From the NCBI GenBank assembly GCA_016081115.2, contig JABTTQ020002832.1, positions 62,001 through 126,000 of the forward strand: DNA of 64,000 nt. Reading direction: 5' to 3'. The position numbers were made by a program, and so were the translations under genes. This stretch comes from Rehmannia glutinosa. Taxonomy: Eukaryota > Streptophyta > Magnoliopsida > Lamiales > Orobanchaceae. The notes under the pieces are model-generated. The model did no database searches. It was not told where the DNA came from and worked only from the letters and a program-made list of their open reading frames with translations. Below are positions 21,134 to 32,969 of the stretch, one piece after another (the stretch's first letter is position 1; every line of letters starts with the position of its first letter).

Positions 21134-22268
21134 CTAGGCAGAACCGAGGCACTCGATGTATTGAAATGAAAACTCAGCACGAAATTTGACACGACGTTCA
21201 ACATCGTCAAGCTCATCTATGATTTCAAAAGTCCGCAAGCAAGATTGTATTGAAGGATTTTTCTCATGGTCCGCAAAATCAAGAAAGTGTCGTCTTTCTT
21301 ACCCCGAACCAGAGTACATATAGGAAATGAGTGGCCAATATAATATGAATTGAACGAAAGATCAACTGTGTACTTGACAAACCATTCAGAATAATCCCTC
21401 ATCATCTCGTACACGTTGATTATCTCTTTCCATGTCTTAATGCGTCCAATGAAATGCAAGTGATCACACGATTCCCCAAAGTAATACTTGTCTGTCGATA
21501 TCATATCCTGCCTAGGCGGCGTTGGCATTACCTTAGGCATCCGAGCATCATCATCAGGATTCAAATAAAAAGATTTTCCAGTCTTACTAAAGCTGATCCA
21601 ATGGATGGATCTATTCCAATATACCCCATTTTGGAAATTCACTTCAGCTGTGAAAGGCTCACCGTATTTCCTCCAACAACTTGTTTTAGACTAGTAAACC
21701 TCAAACTTATATTGACCCATCACATCTCCCAATCCCAAAACACAAACAACTTTATAATGAGGAGACTTGGAGGATCAAAAGCCAAGATCATCCCACGCAC
21801 ACTATCCTGTATCCAATGGCCTCCGTCTAATTGTGGAATTGCCGAATACTTATTTGTTGTCGGGTTGAAGATATAGTATATCCCGCGCCTCTTATTGCTG
21901 TGACAGACTAAAAGTCCGTAGCAAGAGTTCAAGATTGTGATGCCCCGAGGACAAAATTCTTTGGTGAAATTCAGTTTTCTGATTGATTTGTTGAAAAAGA
22001 GAACATGCGGATGATCTGTCGCGTTGCGACATTGAAAGATGAGGCCAATAGCGGGATTGGGTTTGGGATTGCGGAAATGATAGATTCCGAGATTCGAGAT
22101 GAGAGAATCCCAGTGCTTGGAGACTGATTTGAAGTGAATAAGTGAGTTCAAAGGGAGGCGTACAAAAATCTCTGTTAATAGATCATCAATGGAAGCAACA
22201 ATTTCAGCCGATGATTTTTCCGGCAATGAATCACCGGCGGTTCTGGAGATTTTCATATTTGGTTTCAT
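21134..22268 (-). pseudogene. F-box protein gene, copy 2, disrupted
   Basis: The start is ATG at 22266-22268. The F-box motif is clear at residues about 25-65 (DDLLTEIFVRLPLNSLIHFK, then SVSKHWDSLIS), followed by an F-box-associated beta-rich region (FNPTTNKYSAIPQL, VYWNRSIHWIS, SEWFVKYTVDLS). Three breaks are visible: a frameshift near 21725, an in-frame TAG just after it in a segment that is open in copy 1, and a 1-base loss near 21235 that cuts off the last roughly 30 residues (which otherwise run to the stop at 21134-21136). The expected length of about 375 residues fits intronless plant F-box proteins, which recruit substrates to SCF ubiquitin ligases. If the breaks are assembly errors this could be a working gene. 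Confidence 0.85.
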
Positions 22269-23820
22269 GTTGAATTTACAAATTTAAGGTAAGCGGATTG
22301 GCAAATATGTAAAATCCAAGCTTTTATCAACAACCGCAACCTCAAATCCCCAATGCAATATATCTGAAATTGATAAGCGACCAGAAAGAAATCATATCTA
22401 CAAAGTTATATAACTACAAATTAATACATGCTCATATAAACATACATATGTACAATGTTATACGCACACAAAATAGAAAGAAAAAGAATGGTACCTTTTT
22501 GAGTTTTTTTTTTTTCTGCAGAGATTGATGTGGAGAAACCGACGAATTTGTAAAATCAGAGAAATCTGAATATCGAATCTAAACGACAGCGTTTCAATGG
22601 GCTCGTTGTAGGCCAATTGGTTTGGGCTATAATAGAGAGCTGTATAGGGTTCCATGGCCTATTAATTGGGCCTTTTAAATACTATTCATATCTTTCTACG
22701 ACATGCGTTGCCCACTTTTTCTATACACCTAAACTTTTGGGCAATTGACATAAACGCCCCACCTTTTAAAAAGACAACGTCGCCTTCTACGCTTTGCATC
22801 TTATTTTACTCAAATTTATGGTCCCCCTTTTTTTTTTACACAACTTAACGCTTCACAAAATTTTCGGACTTTTTTCGCTTTGTTTCATAATTGTTTCTAA
22901 CATGTTTCAATCATGCTTCTTTTAATAAAATTTCAAAGGTGAAAAAAACAAATTTTGTCCTCGTTAAATAATTTATTTTATACTCAAAGTCTTATAAAAA
23001 ATCAAGAAATATACACATAAAATAACACATATTAAAACAAAATAAATTAAAAAATTTTTAGAAACAACATGAATAAAAAAATACAATTCAATTTTTGATC
23101 CAATGCATGAAAACATAAAAAAACATGGAAACAACCAGAAGCAATATAGAAACGAACCTAAGCAATATAGAAACAAACCAAACACAACATAGAAAACACC
23201 ATATGAGCAAAAAGAGTTAAAAATAGGTAAAATCGTATTTAAACATCGAAAACTACATCAAAACAACAAAGAAACATCGTAATGCGGTGGTTGGACTATT
23301 TTTCTAATTTTTTTTTAAAATTTATACATAGTTATCTCGCTATAGGCGGTGATGGACTAAAAGTCCGAAAATAGCTCACTTAATGGACAAAATATCAAAA
23401 TCAAAAAATCGAGAACCAAATCTCAAGACGACTACTTAGAGGACTAAAAAAAGCAATATGCCGCTTAAAACCAAAGGATTATTACAATCACTATTTTAAA
23501 AGTTCACCATATGGTCATGATGAAATACATGTCATTTGTGAGTTGTCCATATTGATTAATTAAAGTGAGAAAACCTAACTTATACCAAGTTCCCCCAAAT
23601 CTAATAGTCCACGGTGAAAATATGATCGCCGATCCTTATTTAGCCTCAAAATTCCTTTTTTATAAATTGCAAATCGATTGGCCAAACCACCAAATCTTTT
23701 CTAAATCATTGATCGATAAAAACATAATTTTCTCCCTAGGAGAAACAAACACGTCTTATATATGTTGCTTATTGTTCATATTAGTTTTGTTTTTGTTATT
23801 GATAAGACTAAAATAGTCCG
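22269..23820. other. AT-rich intergenic DNA upstream of F-box copy 2
   Basis: This includes the probable promoter side of the F-box gene (22269-22660) with no clear TATA assignment. An 83-codon open frame at 23565-23816 ends in a hydrophobic run (ICCLLFILVLFLLLI) but has no family match. I do not call a gene. Confidence 0.5.
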
Positions 23821-23827
23821 ACCTCGT

Positions 23828-23960
23828 GAATCAAGAGCTCGTGTATGGGTAAATTTGAACTAAAGAGCTTTGATAAAGGGCCGAATCAAGAGCTCTAGTA
23901 ATGGGCCGAATCAAGAGTTTTGTGTATGGGATGAATCAAGAACCTTGATAATGAGCCGAA
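23828..23960 (+). repeat. Short degenerate minisatellite
   Basis: About five imperfect copies of 'gggccgaatcaagagctc' with spacers such as 'tgataa' and 'tgtatg'. Function unknown. Such arrays are common in LTR and UTR sequence. Confidence 0.6.
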
Positions 23961-24514
23961 TTTGGTTTAAGTGAAGTGATACACTTTCCAAGAAAGACCT
24001 TTAAGATGCCGAACTCGACCTCTCTTAGGTCAAAGTAGTTGGCTTGAAAGCTTGAAGATAATTGAGGTGATGATCCGAGGCAATCAATATTATTCTACCG
24101 TTGAAATGTTTTAACAACTCTCAGTAATGGTTGATCTTACACTAATCATATTATGTTACAAGAATCATAATAAACTCAGGATTACGGAAACTCTAATTAG
24201 GGCAAAGCTAAAAATACCTTGTTACATGTTCATTCTAACCCTAATCACTCTATTTTACTCTCATATTATTTTTTACATTTTTCGTGTTGAGCACACTTCG
24301 ACTTGAGCGTCGGAGAGGATACGTCGGAGCAACCCTATGGGCTCCTTTTGTGCATGTCTATGGCGGATTTAATTTCTTATTGATTTACAAGAATGAAGGA
24401 AAGTCAATTTTACAAAAGGGAAAACCAAATCAAATCATGCTAATTAGAGAAACAAATCAAATATGTATTTAGGACATGTAAATCGAAAATTGTTTTTATA
24501 ATTTTCAACAAGTG
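23961..24514. other. Possible LTR remnant
   Basis: The sequence around 24285-24360 ('cttgagcgtcggagaggatacgtcggagcaaccc') resembles a phrase found in plant LTRs. No partner LTR, TSD or internal region was found, so it is only a possible relic. Confidence 0.3.
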
Positions 24515-25511
24515 GAAGTGTCACACTCCAATTTTATTATACCGTAAAACAAAATAATACCCAATAAATTACATCTCCACATATTCATTAACTTAGGCTC
24601 ACAAGAGTTATTATCTAAAATACAAATAATTAAAAATCATAAATACGGTGGAAGTCTATGAATCCATTTTCACAGAGAGTTACAATTAACTTATCTTTAC
24701 AAAACAGTTTAATGTCATGAAGTTCGTGAAATAGCTAATGCGCAAAACTAATTTCTTTAGGAAAATGATATTTTACCCCCTTTTGGTTCGAGATCTTCGC
24801 TTGGCGGCGGTGCAATCAAGGCACTAATCCCTGCTAGATTCGATTCCGACATTGACTCTAGAGATGACTCACTATGGCGATTTACTACGAGGTCATGACG
24901 GTATTGGAAATAAATAGGAATAATACGAAGATGTGAATATGTAATATATTTACAAATATGAAAGAGAATCAAGGTTATTGATTTCCCAATGAATCGAAAA
25001 AATAATAGAAACATTCTATTTATAGTTTTCAAAAATCTTCGGCTATGTAGTAGTGACGCAATAGAAACATTTGCAAATCAATTTAAGCGATGAAGCGGTG
25101 TCAGTCATTTCTTTGTAGAATAATAAGTAGGTTGTTGCACAACTGCTATAAAAGCTGCTGCAAATCAAAAGTTGCTAAAGCGGTCATTTGCCTGCATCAT
25201 TACCGCTACAAAAGCCGCCGCAAATCAAAAGTGTTGAAGACGGTGTTGTCAGTGGCCAAGCAGTCGTTGTACAACCGCTATTGTATAAATTTATAAGCAG
25301 GATGTTGAACAGAAATACTATTTTTAATGTGGCTAAGTGTCTACTGAATAAATTTGAGATTCTTATGAAATAAGAATTAATTAATTAAATAAGTTCTTAA
25401 TTAGTAACAATGGTATAATTAGTATAAAAAATGATATTTTCGAAATCTTAACTATTCAATTATTTTCACTGTGATGATATTACAGAGTTATCTGGAAGTG
25501 GGGGTGTCACA

Positions 25512-25529
25512 CTCTCCCCTCTTTAAAAG
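25512..25529 (-). promoter_or_regulatory. Polypurine tract of the compact LTR element
   Basis: On the minus strand CTTTTAAAGAGGGGAGAG directly precedes the LTR start TGTGACACC, as expected for plus-strand DNA priming. Confidence 0.75.
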
Positions 25530-25787
25530 AATTTGACCCCCAAATTCCCTCCTAGAATAGTTGCAAGTCGAAAGTGATACGCCAACCCAGTCAAGCAGTA
25601 ATGATTCTGTGTCGAATGTGTCACGTGAACCCAGTAAAACAGTTATGCTTAAGTTGGTATACTATCCAATCAATCAAATATGTCTAAATTGTTATTCAGA
25701 TCAAATCTTAAGTCTATCTAGTACCACTAACCCATCACGGGTCAAAGACCTATCCTGGTTTAGCTTAGGTTTAGTTCCTTTACACAA

Positions 25788-25798
25788 GCTCGATACCA
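25788..25798 (-). promoter_or_regulatory. Primer-binding site (tRNA-Met type, one base short)
   Basis: The minus strand reads TGGTATCGAGC just inside the 5' LTR. The usual plant site is TGGTATCAGAGC, so one A is missing. The same variant occurs at 34999-35011 and, with a first-base change, at 51433-51443. Confidence 0.7.
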
Positions 25799-26770
25799 TA
25801 ATTGTCACGCCTAATTTTATTATACCGTAAAACAAAATAATATCCAATAAATTACATATCCACATATTCATTAACTTAGGCTCACAAAGAGTTATTATCT
25901 AAAATCTAAATAATTAAAAACCATGAATACAATGGAAGTCTATGAATCCATACAATTTTCATAGAGGTACAATTAACTTATCTTTATAAAACAGTTTAAT
26001 GTCATGAAGTTCGTAAATATCTAATGAGCAAAATTAATTTCTTTAGGAAAATGACATTTTACCCCCTTTTAGTTCGGATCTTCGCTTGGACAGGTGCAAT
26101 CAAGGCACTAATCCCTGCTAGATTCGATTCCAACATTGACTCCTAGAGATGACTCACAATGGCGACTTACTACGAGGTCGTGACGGTATTGGAAATAAAT
26201 AGGAATAATACGAAGATGTGAATATGTAATATATTTACAAATATGAAAGAGAACTGAACTTTATTGATTACCCAATAAACTGAAAAACAATAGAAACATT
26301 ATATTAATAGTTTTCAAAAAGCTTCGACTGTGTAGGCGCTGACGCAATAGAAGCTGCTACAAATCAATTTAAGTGATGAAGCAGGCTGTTGCACAACTGC
26401 TGCAGAATAATAAGCAGGATGCTGCACAACTGCTACAAAATCTGCTACAAATCAAAAGTTGTTGAAGCGCATCGATGCACAATCGCTACAAAAGTCGCCG
26501 CAAATCGGAAAGCTGTTGAAGCAGTTCATACCTACTCTTGCATAAATTAATAAAGGATGTTTAATGAAATACTATTTTTAATGTGGCTAAGTGTCTACTG
26601 AATAAATTTGAGATTCTTATGAAATAATGATTAATTAATTAAATAAATTCTTAATTAGTAACAATGCTATTATTAATATAAAAAAGAATGATATTTTCGA
26701 AATCTCAACTATTCCATTATTTTCTTTGTGATGATATTACGAGTTATCCGGAAGTGGGGTGTCACAGAAG

Positions 26771-27174
26771 CTCACCCGATTACTTTCATAATTTTTCATA
26801 TTGAAGGTTAAGGTGGAGATATGACAATGTTGGATGAAGAATAAAATAAATTATCAACTTGAATATATTTTTCTTATTGATGGATGAATAGAATATATGG
26901 ACATAATGTCTTTATTTTCGATAATTATGATGAATTTACTTTTTTAATTCTAATGCCTAGTTTTGTTAAGATGTTTTTATTGAAGTCGTGTTTTTATATT
27001 AAAGTTGTTTTTGAGAATCGAACACTTTTATTTATAAAAATGGGCATGGTCTCCTAATTTCTCGGAAGAATTAGGTACCGAATCCACTCTTGATCCGCCT
27101 ACATGGATGACAATTTCTCCACCTTCTTGAATTGATCTTAAATAGTGTGATGTTATTGGACTAAATTGAGATCA
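26771..27174. other. Intergenic DNA, no feature seen
   Basis: AT-rich sequence without recognisable coding or terminal repeats. Confidence 0.5.
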
Positions 27175-27429
27175 ATTTAGTAAAGGCTTAATAGCAAAAT
27201 ATGCCCTATAACTTAGGCCGTTTTGCAGTTTTGCCCTTTAATTATTAAAGTTGCAATTTATGCCCTGGACAATTTTGCCCTTATAGCCAAATAGCAGTTT
27301 TGGTCCATTTTCTTTTCAAAGGTAGCAATTATAGCCTATAACTTTCGAGAATTAGCAATTTCAATCCTTTCATACCATAGCTATTTTCAATAAACTCAAA
27401 TTTCATAGATTATGAAAATTTACATTTTC

Positions 27430-27936
27430 TGATACCTATTTTGTTCGTGGCATTGTTACACCTACTTAGATCCAGTCTCTATTCAGAGGTTTTAAGTGGA
27501 TCATGTCAGGTTTCCAGCCTATAAACTCAATAGGACATACTTCTGTAAATGATTCATAATTCTAAGTAAATTCGATTTCAGACTAAGGTTTTGATAAAAC
27601 AGATATAGTCCATCACGACCATATCAGGCCCAACATGCTTCCGTAAAATTAATAAATCCCTTTAAAATTCATACCTCTTTTGACCGAAACAACACCGGTT
27701 AAGTGGTTCGCAACGCCACCAGTCGGAAAATTACTGCCCCCAGATCGTTTGACAAACAGCTCCTCACTGTTCAACCTCACCCTCGGGAAGATGATCAAGT
27801 TATCCGACTCCTTCGTAAATCAAAGCCACGACGCCTTTGGTTCGTTTCTACTCCAAGGCGTAAAGTAATCTTTAAACGGGATGAATTAATGGAACATTAT
27901 GAAGACATGTTGAAAAGAAAAGCCCCTTTTTATTAA
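27430..27936 (+). other. Coding-like plus-strand segment at the edge of the viral block
   Basis: On the strand opposite to the viral genes, an open frame ends at 27936 after a basic stretch (RKSKPRRLWF) and a C-terminal KRDELMEHYEDML. GC and codon pattern look protein-coding compared with the MITE on its left. It may be an inverted viral fragment or host sequence. I cannot identify it. Confidence 0.3.
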
Positions 27937-29439
27937 GAACTTATTGAAATATTTATTACATTAGTAATCTCCTTTGGGAGGAGAATCTTGGTTTAGCCTC
28001 TCATAGATGAGGCTTTCACTCGTAAATACATAAAACTTAAAACTAAAACACTCAAACTATTACAAATTTATCACTCGATTTTATTGTAAGAAAACTAGGA
28101 AAATGTTCGATGTCCTCGCCTTCCTTCAAATCCCGCAATTTATAGAGGTAAGTCCGGACTTGAAATTCGGACTTCAAATCTTGTTGAGATGTAAGACGCC
28201 ACCGCTTACGTCATTCTCGAATTATTGCTCGCCACTGTCTTTCTTCTCTTTCCGCATTTGATTTCGGCCCATGTGATGGTTGTCGGGAATCTTTTAAAAA
28301 GTTGGTCTGCGTGGTCCCCGAGGAAAACGCGTCTTGTGAGCCGGGCCCTTGTCCTTTCCAGTGTATGGTCTGTCGGTCGGGTTTGGGTGAAACCTTTCCC
28401 AAACTCGGGTTCCTTCTGTTCGGGCATGCTTTGACAGATCCGTCGATCTAACGCCAACATGCGCCATGTTCTGCACTTCCGGTAAGTTTCTTTGCTCACG
28501 GAATCTTGTTTTCCTGAGAATTCTCCTTTTGGTCTCAAGAGTTCCTCCGCAAATCCCGTGGTTGATCCGGTCATCGAATTCAAAAGGAAAGATCCATTCG
28601 CCGATGCGGAAGAACTTAAATGGATATTTGACTTTGTCCATTTGATTAGACAAACCCAAAGACCCCATGCTCGTCCTCGATAGAAGCCGTCTTTAAAATG
28701 CTCCTACTAACATGGTCCTTCTTCGGTGAAGCCGCTTTAATGTATTTTAAAGCATTTCCATCCGGTCTTCTTAGCTTGATGAAATGAAAAACTTCATTAA
28801 AGCCTTTCTTTTTGGTTCAGAGTCGCACCGATAAAATACAGTTCCAAAATATCCCTCTCGGCCAAGTGTGGATTATTTGCCCAGGTCTCGTAAACCGCTT
28901 CCCCAATCCATTTCGGTAATTTTGAAATTTCGGGAATCTGGTGACACGGTATAGATTGAAGCTAAAGCTCCAAAAGTATACCATTCCGTACTTCATTTGG
29001 ATGACTTCCTGGTTTCATCCAAACTCTTGGATACTTGCCTCGAGATATCAACCATTGTTTTTAAAGGTTAATACCTTGTCTTGTAACTAATTTCTCCCAT
29101 TGCCGCCGATATACCGCATAGGAGAAATCTTAATCTCATCGGTTTGAACCTTAGATTTTGCACATGCGTGGCCTAAGGTTCAACTCTCCCTCTTTACCCC
29201 AGGTGTCTTGGGTTGACTTGAAGACTCGGGTTGTGACAGGAGCTTCAACATTCGTTCTGATTTGTACACCTCGGGGGGATGCATCACCCGCAACACTTGT
29301 GATTATGGTACTTGAATCCATAACCTCCGGGTTAGAGCCCGTACTCTCTCGGCCCCTTTTTGCACCGTATGAGATGCGGCCTGGAAGAGAGGCCCTTGCG
29401 CGCTAAGAACAATTGTCCTTGAGCGAACCGACATGCTCG
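27937..29439 (-). pseudogene. Endogenous caulimovirid, region downstream of RNase H
   Basis: This continues the minus-strand viral block past RNase H. Overlapping minus frames (28206-28668) are open but not recognisable as a named domain. The segment could hold a second viral ORF plus the terminal noncoding region with the promoter. It is disrupted throughout. Assignment rests on continuity and similar base composition only. Confidence 0.4.
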
Positions 29440-31010
29440 TATTTGACTAGAAAGCAACTTCGCATTGAGACATAACGCCCCAAAATCTCGTTCTAGACTC
29501 TCCAGGTTTTCCCGAGATGTCTTACTCGTTTAAGGACCTCGTCGAACGCGTCCTTCCATCTCGTGTCAAGAAATCGCAAGAATATTTTCATGAGATTTTA
29601 TAATGACAATATCATAATCATAATATTGACATTCAGACTTGCCATCTAAGTAATCGAGCCTTTTCTAGTTTTGATTCAATTTTGTTTTTCGAAAAGCCTT
29701 GACACTTGAATTATCAATTTTTAAAGTAAACTTTTAGCCAAGTAAAAATAGAGGCCATTTTTTAAAAGCCTTTTCGATCGCAAAGAATTCTTTCTCGTTA
29801 ATATGCCACCGAAGTTGCCTCACTAGGGGTGAATAAACCGCAAGATTCTCGCATGGCACTTCCTCGTTTGGTGTGACTTTCGTGAAGAACCGCCCACCAA
29901 TCATCACGGCATCGTATACGTAACCAATGCGTCCTCGTCTTGGGGAATTGCCAACTTTGGAAGCTTTTTACAAACTTCTTTTAGTTGCTTAATTCTTCTT
30001 GATGTTCATCTTCCCATTTGAATACATCGCATCTTTTTTAAGCAATGGACTAAACACCTTTCGTAGTATGCCGGATTGTTAATGAACATCCCAAAGAAAA
30101 TTAACAACTCCAAGAAAACTCAAGTCGCTTCTTGTCTTTGGTGTATCCGGAAATCCCCGTATCTTTTCTACAATATGACTTTGTAGGATGATTCCAGATT
30201 CGTCGATCTCAATTCCGAGGAATTCAACTGCCTTGTTGCATCATCACGCCTTCTTCTCCGAAAGCACTAATCCTTTTCTTATGACAAACATCCAAAAATA
30301 TTTCCAAATGTTTGAGATGCTCCTTCATGCTCTTTGATGCGATTAGAATGTCATCGATATACACGAACATGAAATCGAAATAATCTTTGAAGAGATTATC
30401 CATCTTCCTTTGATATATCCGGGGTGCGTTAGCCAATCCCATAGGCATCACGTTCCAAATATAGTGTCCTTGTGGGGTAGAGAAAGTCGTAAACTTCTTA
30501 CTTTCTTCCTCCATCTTAACGGTAGAATCCGGACTTGCAATCGAACTTTGAGAATATCTTGGCACCTTTGATGCGAGTTAACGGATGTTCTCTACTTGGG
30601 ATATAGTATCCGTCGAATTCCAAAATGTTATTAATCCCTTTGTAGTTAATAACAAGTCTTGGCTTTTCCTCTTTTGATTTCTCCATGGTTTCGACTAAGA
30701 ATCTGGATCTTTGTATGGAGAAACTCCTGGTGAAATTAACTTAAGGTCAAGATGTTCCTTAAGTATCTTCTGCATATCCTTACGATCCTCCTGGTTCATA
30801 AGGATTGGTTTGAATCTTACGAACTCGTACTCCTTTCCGGGTTTAACCTTTAAGGATGCTTTGAGCTCATTCTTGTCCCATCATGCCAAAGGATCTTCAT
30901 TATAATTCCTTTGGATCTTCTTCTTGATATCCTCGAGTGATATTTGTTCTTCAATGGTTACGTCACTCTGTGGATTCTCCACTAGACCCATCCATAATTC
31001 TGCAATGGCT
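29440..31010 (-). pseudogene. Endogenous caulimovirid reverse transcriptase and RNase H region
   Basis: On the minus strand the RT palm is readable at 30224-30565, with FSTPQGHYIWNVMP, the ANAP motif and an intact YIDD catalytic box. The RT N-terminal part lies in other frames up to about 31010. RNase H follows at about 29700-29930 with the WHINEKE and AIEKAFKKW motifs. This RT type is that of plant pararetroviruses (Caulimoviridae), not of gypsy elements. Stops and frameshifts occur between every block, so the copy is defective. RT and RNase H would turn pregenomic RNA into viral DNA. Confidence 0.88.
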
Positions 31011-31419
31011 TCCGGAGTAACTCGCTCTTCTTCTTGCACTCTGAATGAATACAAGTTATTATCCCAAAGCTTCTTATCCTTTCGAGAACCGAATTGTCTA
31101 TAGGATAATAAAGCTTCACCAAATTTCCTTCGATCCGCCATTTTTGGATTTCGGAGTTTGGCTTCATCACCACGCTTGCTGCGAAAATTAATAGGCATTT
31201 TTCTATAAAATGCTTCCGCATGATCATTTGGACCATGATCTTATGATCACATAAGGTTGTGAAAATAAGTCTTCTTGTCTCGTTCTCCTGTGTAAATCGC
31301 TTGAATGTTTGTAGGAAATTGTTTCCTAGCAAAATATCTCGCACTCAGTATCATGGAAATAGATTGGTGGCGTCTTTACTTTGTACCACGGGTCACGCCC
31401 GCGCCTCCGATCATTGTTT

Positions 31420-31722
31420 CTACTTGTTTAATTCCCTGTTAAGGATAAGAATCCTTTTAGAGAAATCTCTTCCTACAATAGCTGGTAAATCTTCTCCAAT
31501 TTCTTTAGGAAAAACATCCGGCTTTAAAGTACATATTCCTAAGACTGAATCAATATAGGCGGCGAAATACTCGGCCTTGTATTCAAGATATAACATTCCA
31601 ATAGAAATGTATATGGAGAATGGACTAGTGGTCATTTGATTCTCAGTATCTTTTATTAGCCACTGTGAATTCCATTCCTTCTTGTAATCTTTCCCAAGGT
31701 TTATGATCCTCGAGAAATTCAA
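31420..31722 (-). pseudogene. Endogenous caulimovirid aspartic protease region
   Basis: A minus-strand frame carries the retropepsin-like segment. The position of the D-T/S-G active site reads YIDSVLG, so the catalytic glycine position is disturbed. The segment ends near GRDFSKRILILN, just before RT. It lies between the movement-protein and RT regions, as in caulimovirid polyproteins. Confidence 0.7.
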
Positions 31723-31731
31723 TTCCCGGTG

Positions 31732-31998
31732 TTAATTGTTTGGGATCTTTCCCCGCCACTCTGTGATAGTAAGCTCAATTTCTCCTATCTTCAGGCTTCC
31801 TTGATACCTTCCAACTATTGGTTGTTGGAGATAATATAGAACATCACAAGGAAAAATATTATCTTTTTGAGTGATGTCAAATATTACTTCCACTTCTCGC
31901 CATCTTCGGACATTTCGGCTCTCTGTTGTTTTGAAAACATCCGGGATACGCCGAATCGCATTTGGTCTCTTTTTCTTCCCAAGTACGCTACTCGTCAT
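31732..31998 (-). pseudogene. Endogenous caulimovirid, segment between movement protein and protease
   Basis: A minus-strand open stretch of 88 codons contains GRYQGSLKIGEIELTI, a type of sequence seen in caulimovirid polyproteins next to the movement or protease domains. The exact domain is uncertain. It is flanked by frame breaks. Confidence 0.55.
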
Positions 31999-32159
31999 TT
32001 TGTCTGTTGGAAAGACATCCTTCGCTCAACTCGAGACTTCGACTTTTGTTGAAGGTTGATCTTGTATTTTCATATCAATCTCCTTTATAGTAGGAGATTG
32101 ATAATTTGGTAGAACCACCTGGCAAAGTCCTCGAAGATTCTTGGGACTTCAATGAATTC

Positions 32160-32520
32160 CTTTCTCAAGAATACTTGAATGATGTGTATTCGAGAGAGCA
32201 TAAGATATCTTGTATGTGATCGAGGGGTCTTCCTTCTTTCATCAATTCGACTCTTTTGAAATCTTGATGAAGAGTTAGGACTCTGTTGAAATCTCGATCT
32301 TCCAAATTGTATGCAATTCTAGGATAGACATTAAATGCCAATTTTCCCCGCATACAAATTTCAGAATCGCTCCAAGACATGAATCCTTGAGGTTTGAGAT
32401 TCGCTTGTCAAAGATAGCCAGATTGAGTGGCGAATCTATTCCTTCTTTGAATGTTGCTTTAATAATGACTCTTATAGCTCGATATGAATCCATGAGAGTG
32501 TATTTGCAACTTCTCTTTTA
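32160..32520 (-). pseudogene. Endogenous caulimovirid movement-protein region (30K family)
   Basis: Two overlapping minus frames (32275-32493 and 32165-32380) carry elements of the 30K movement-protein core: a hydrophobic strand followed by GIDSP, LAIFDKRI, a DSCLGAI-like segment, and FNVYPRIAYNLEDRDF. 30K proteins modify plasmodesmata for cell-to-cell spread. A frame change splits the core. The position downstream of the zinc finger is noteworthy. Confidence 0.7.
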
Positions 32521-32969
32521 ACTCGCTTTTGATCTCCTGTATTTCTCTAATAGGGACCAAGCGCATCTCGATCGAGTTCCTAAACTCCATCGAATGGCAA
32601 ATTCTCCGGTTGTTACCCTGTGGATAATTTGGTGTTTTCTATTACGAAAACCAATCTTATCCAAACCTTTTCCATCGCCCCAATTGTAAATCCATCATAG
32701 ATTTGAAGCTTTGGATCTTCCTTCATAATTCTCATAAGAGTCTTATGAGACACAGTAGTGTGAGAGAAATCGACATATCCTCCCCGATGTCATTGAAGAA
32801 TTTCTTCTTCACTCGATTCGAACTAGATTCACTTCCATCATCGAATAGATCTCTTCTTCATAGATGCTTTCATCCGAGGGAATATCCTCAAATTGATACA
32901 CGTATTAAATCCACGATAATAAATGCCTTCTTCGATTTTCGGTGTGGCCTCGAATCGACTCGACTCGTT

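Larger units (their letters stand above)
24519..26766 (-). mobile_element. Compact non-autonomous LTR retrotransposon (TRIM/LARD-like)
   Basis: Two direct repeats, 24519-25511 (993 bp) and 25803-26766 (964 bp), both run TGTCAC...GTGTCACA on the plus strand. They enclose only 291 bp. On the minus strand a primer site (TGGTATCGAGC, plus coordinates 25788-25798) lies 4 bp inside the right LTR, and a polypurine tract (complement of CTCTCCCCTCTTTAAAAG, 25512-25529) abuts the left LTR. This sets the orientation. GAAG flanks both ends (24515-24518, 26767-26770). There is no coding, so it depends on another element. Its LTRs are long for a TRIM and its interior is far too short for a LARD. Confidence 0.85.

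Noticed and set aside
23565..23816. Small membrane protein gene
   Set aside because: Single hydrophobic run in AT-rich DNA, no homology cue, no splice or promoter evidence.
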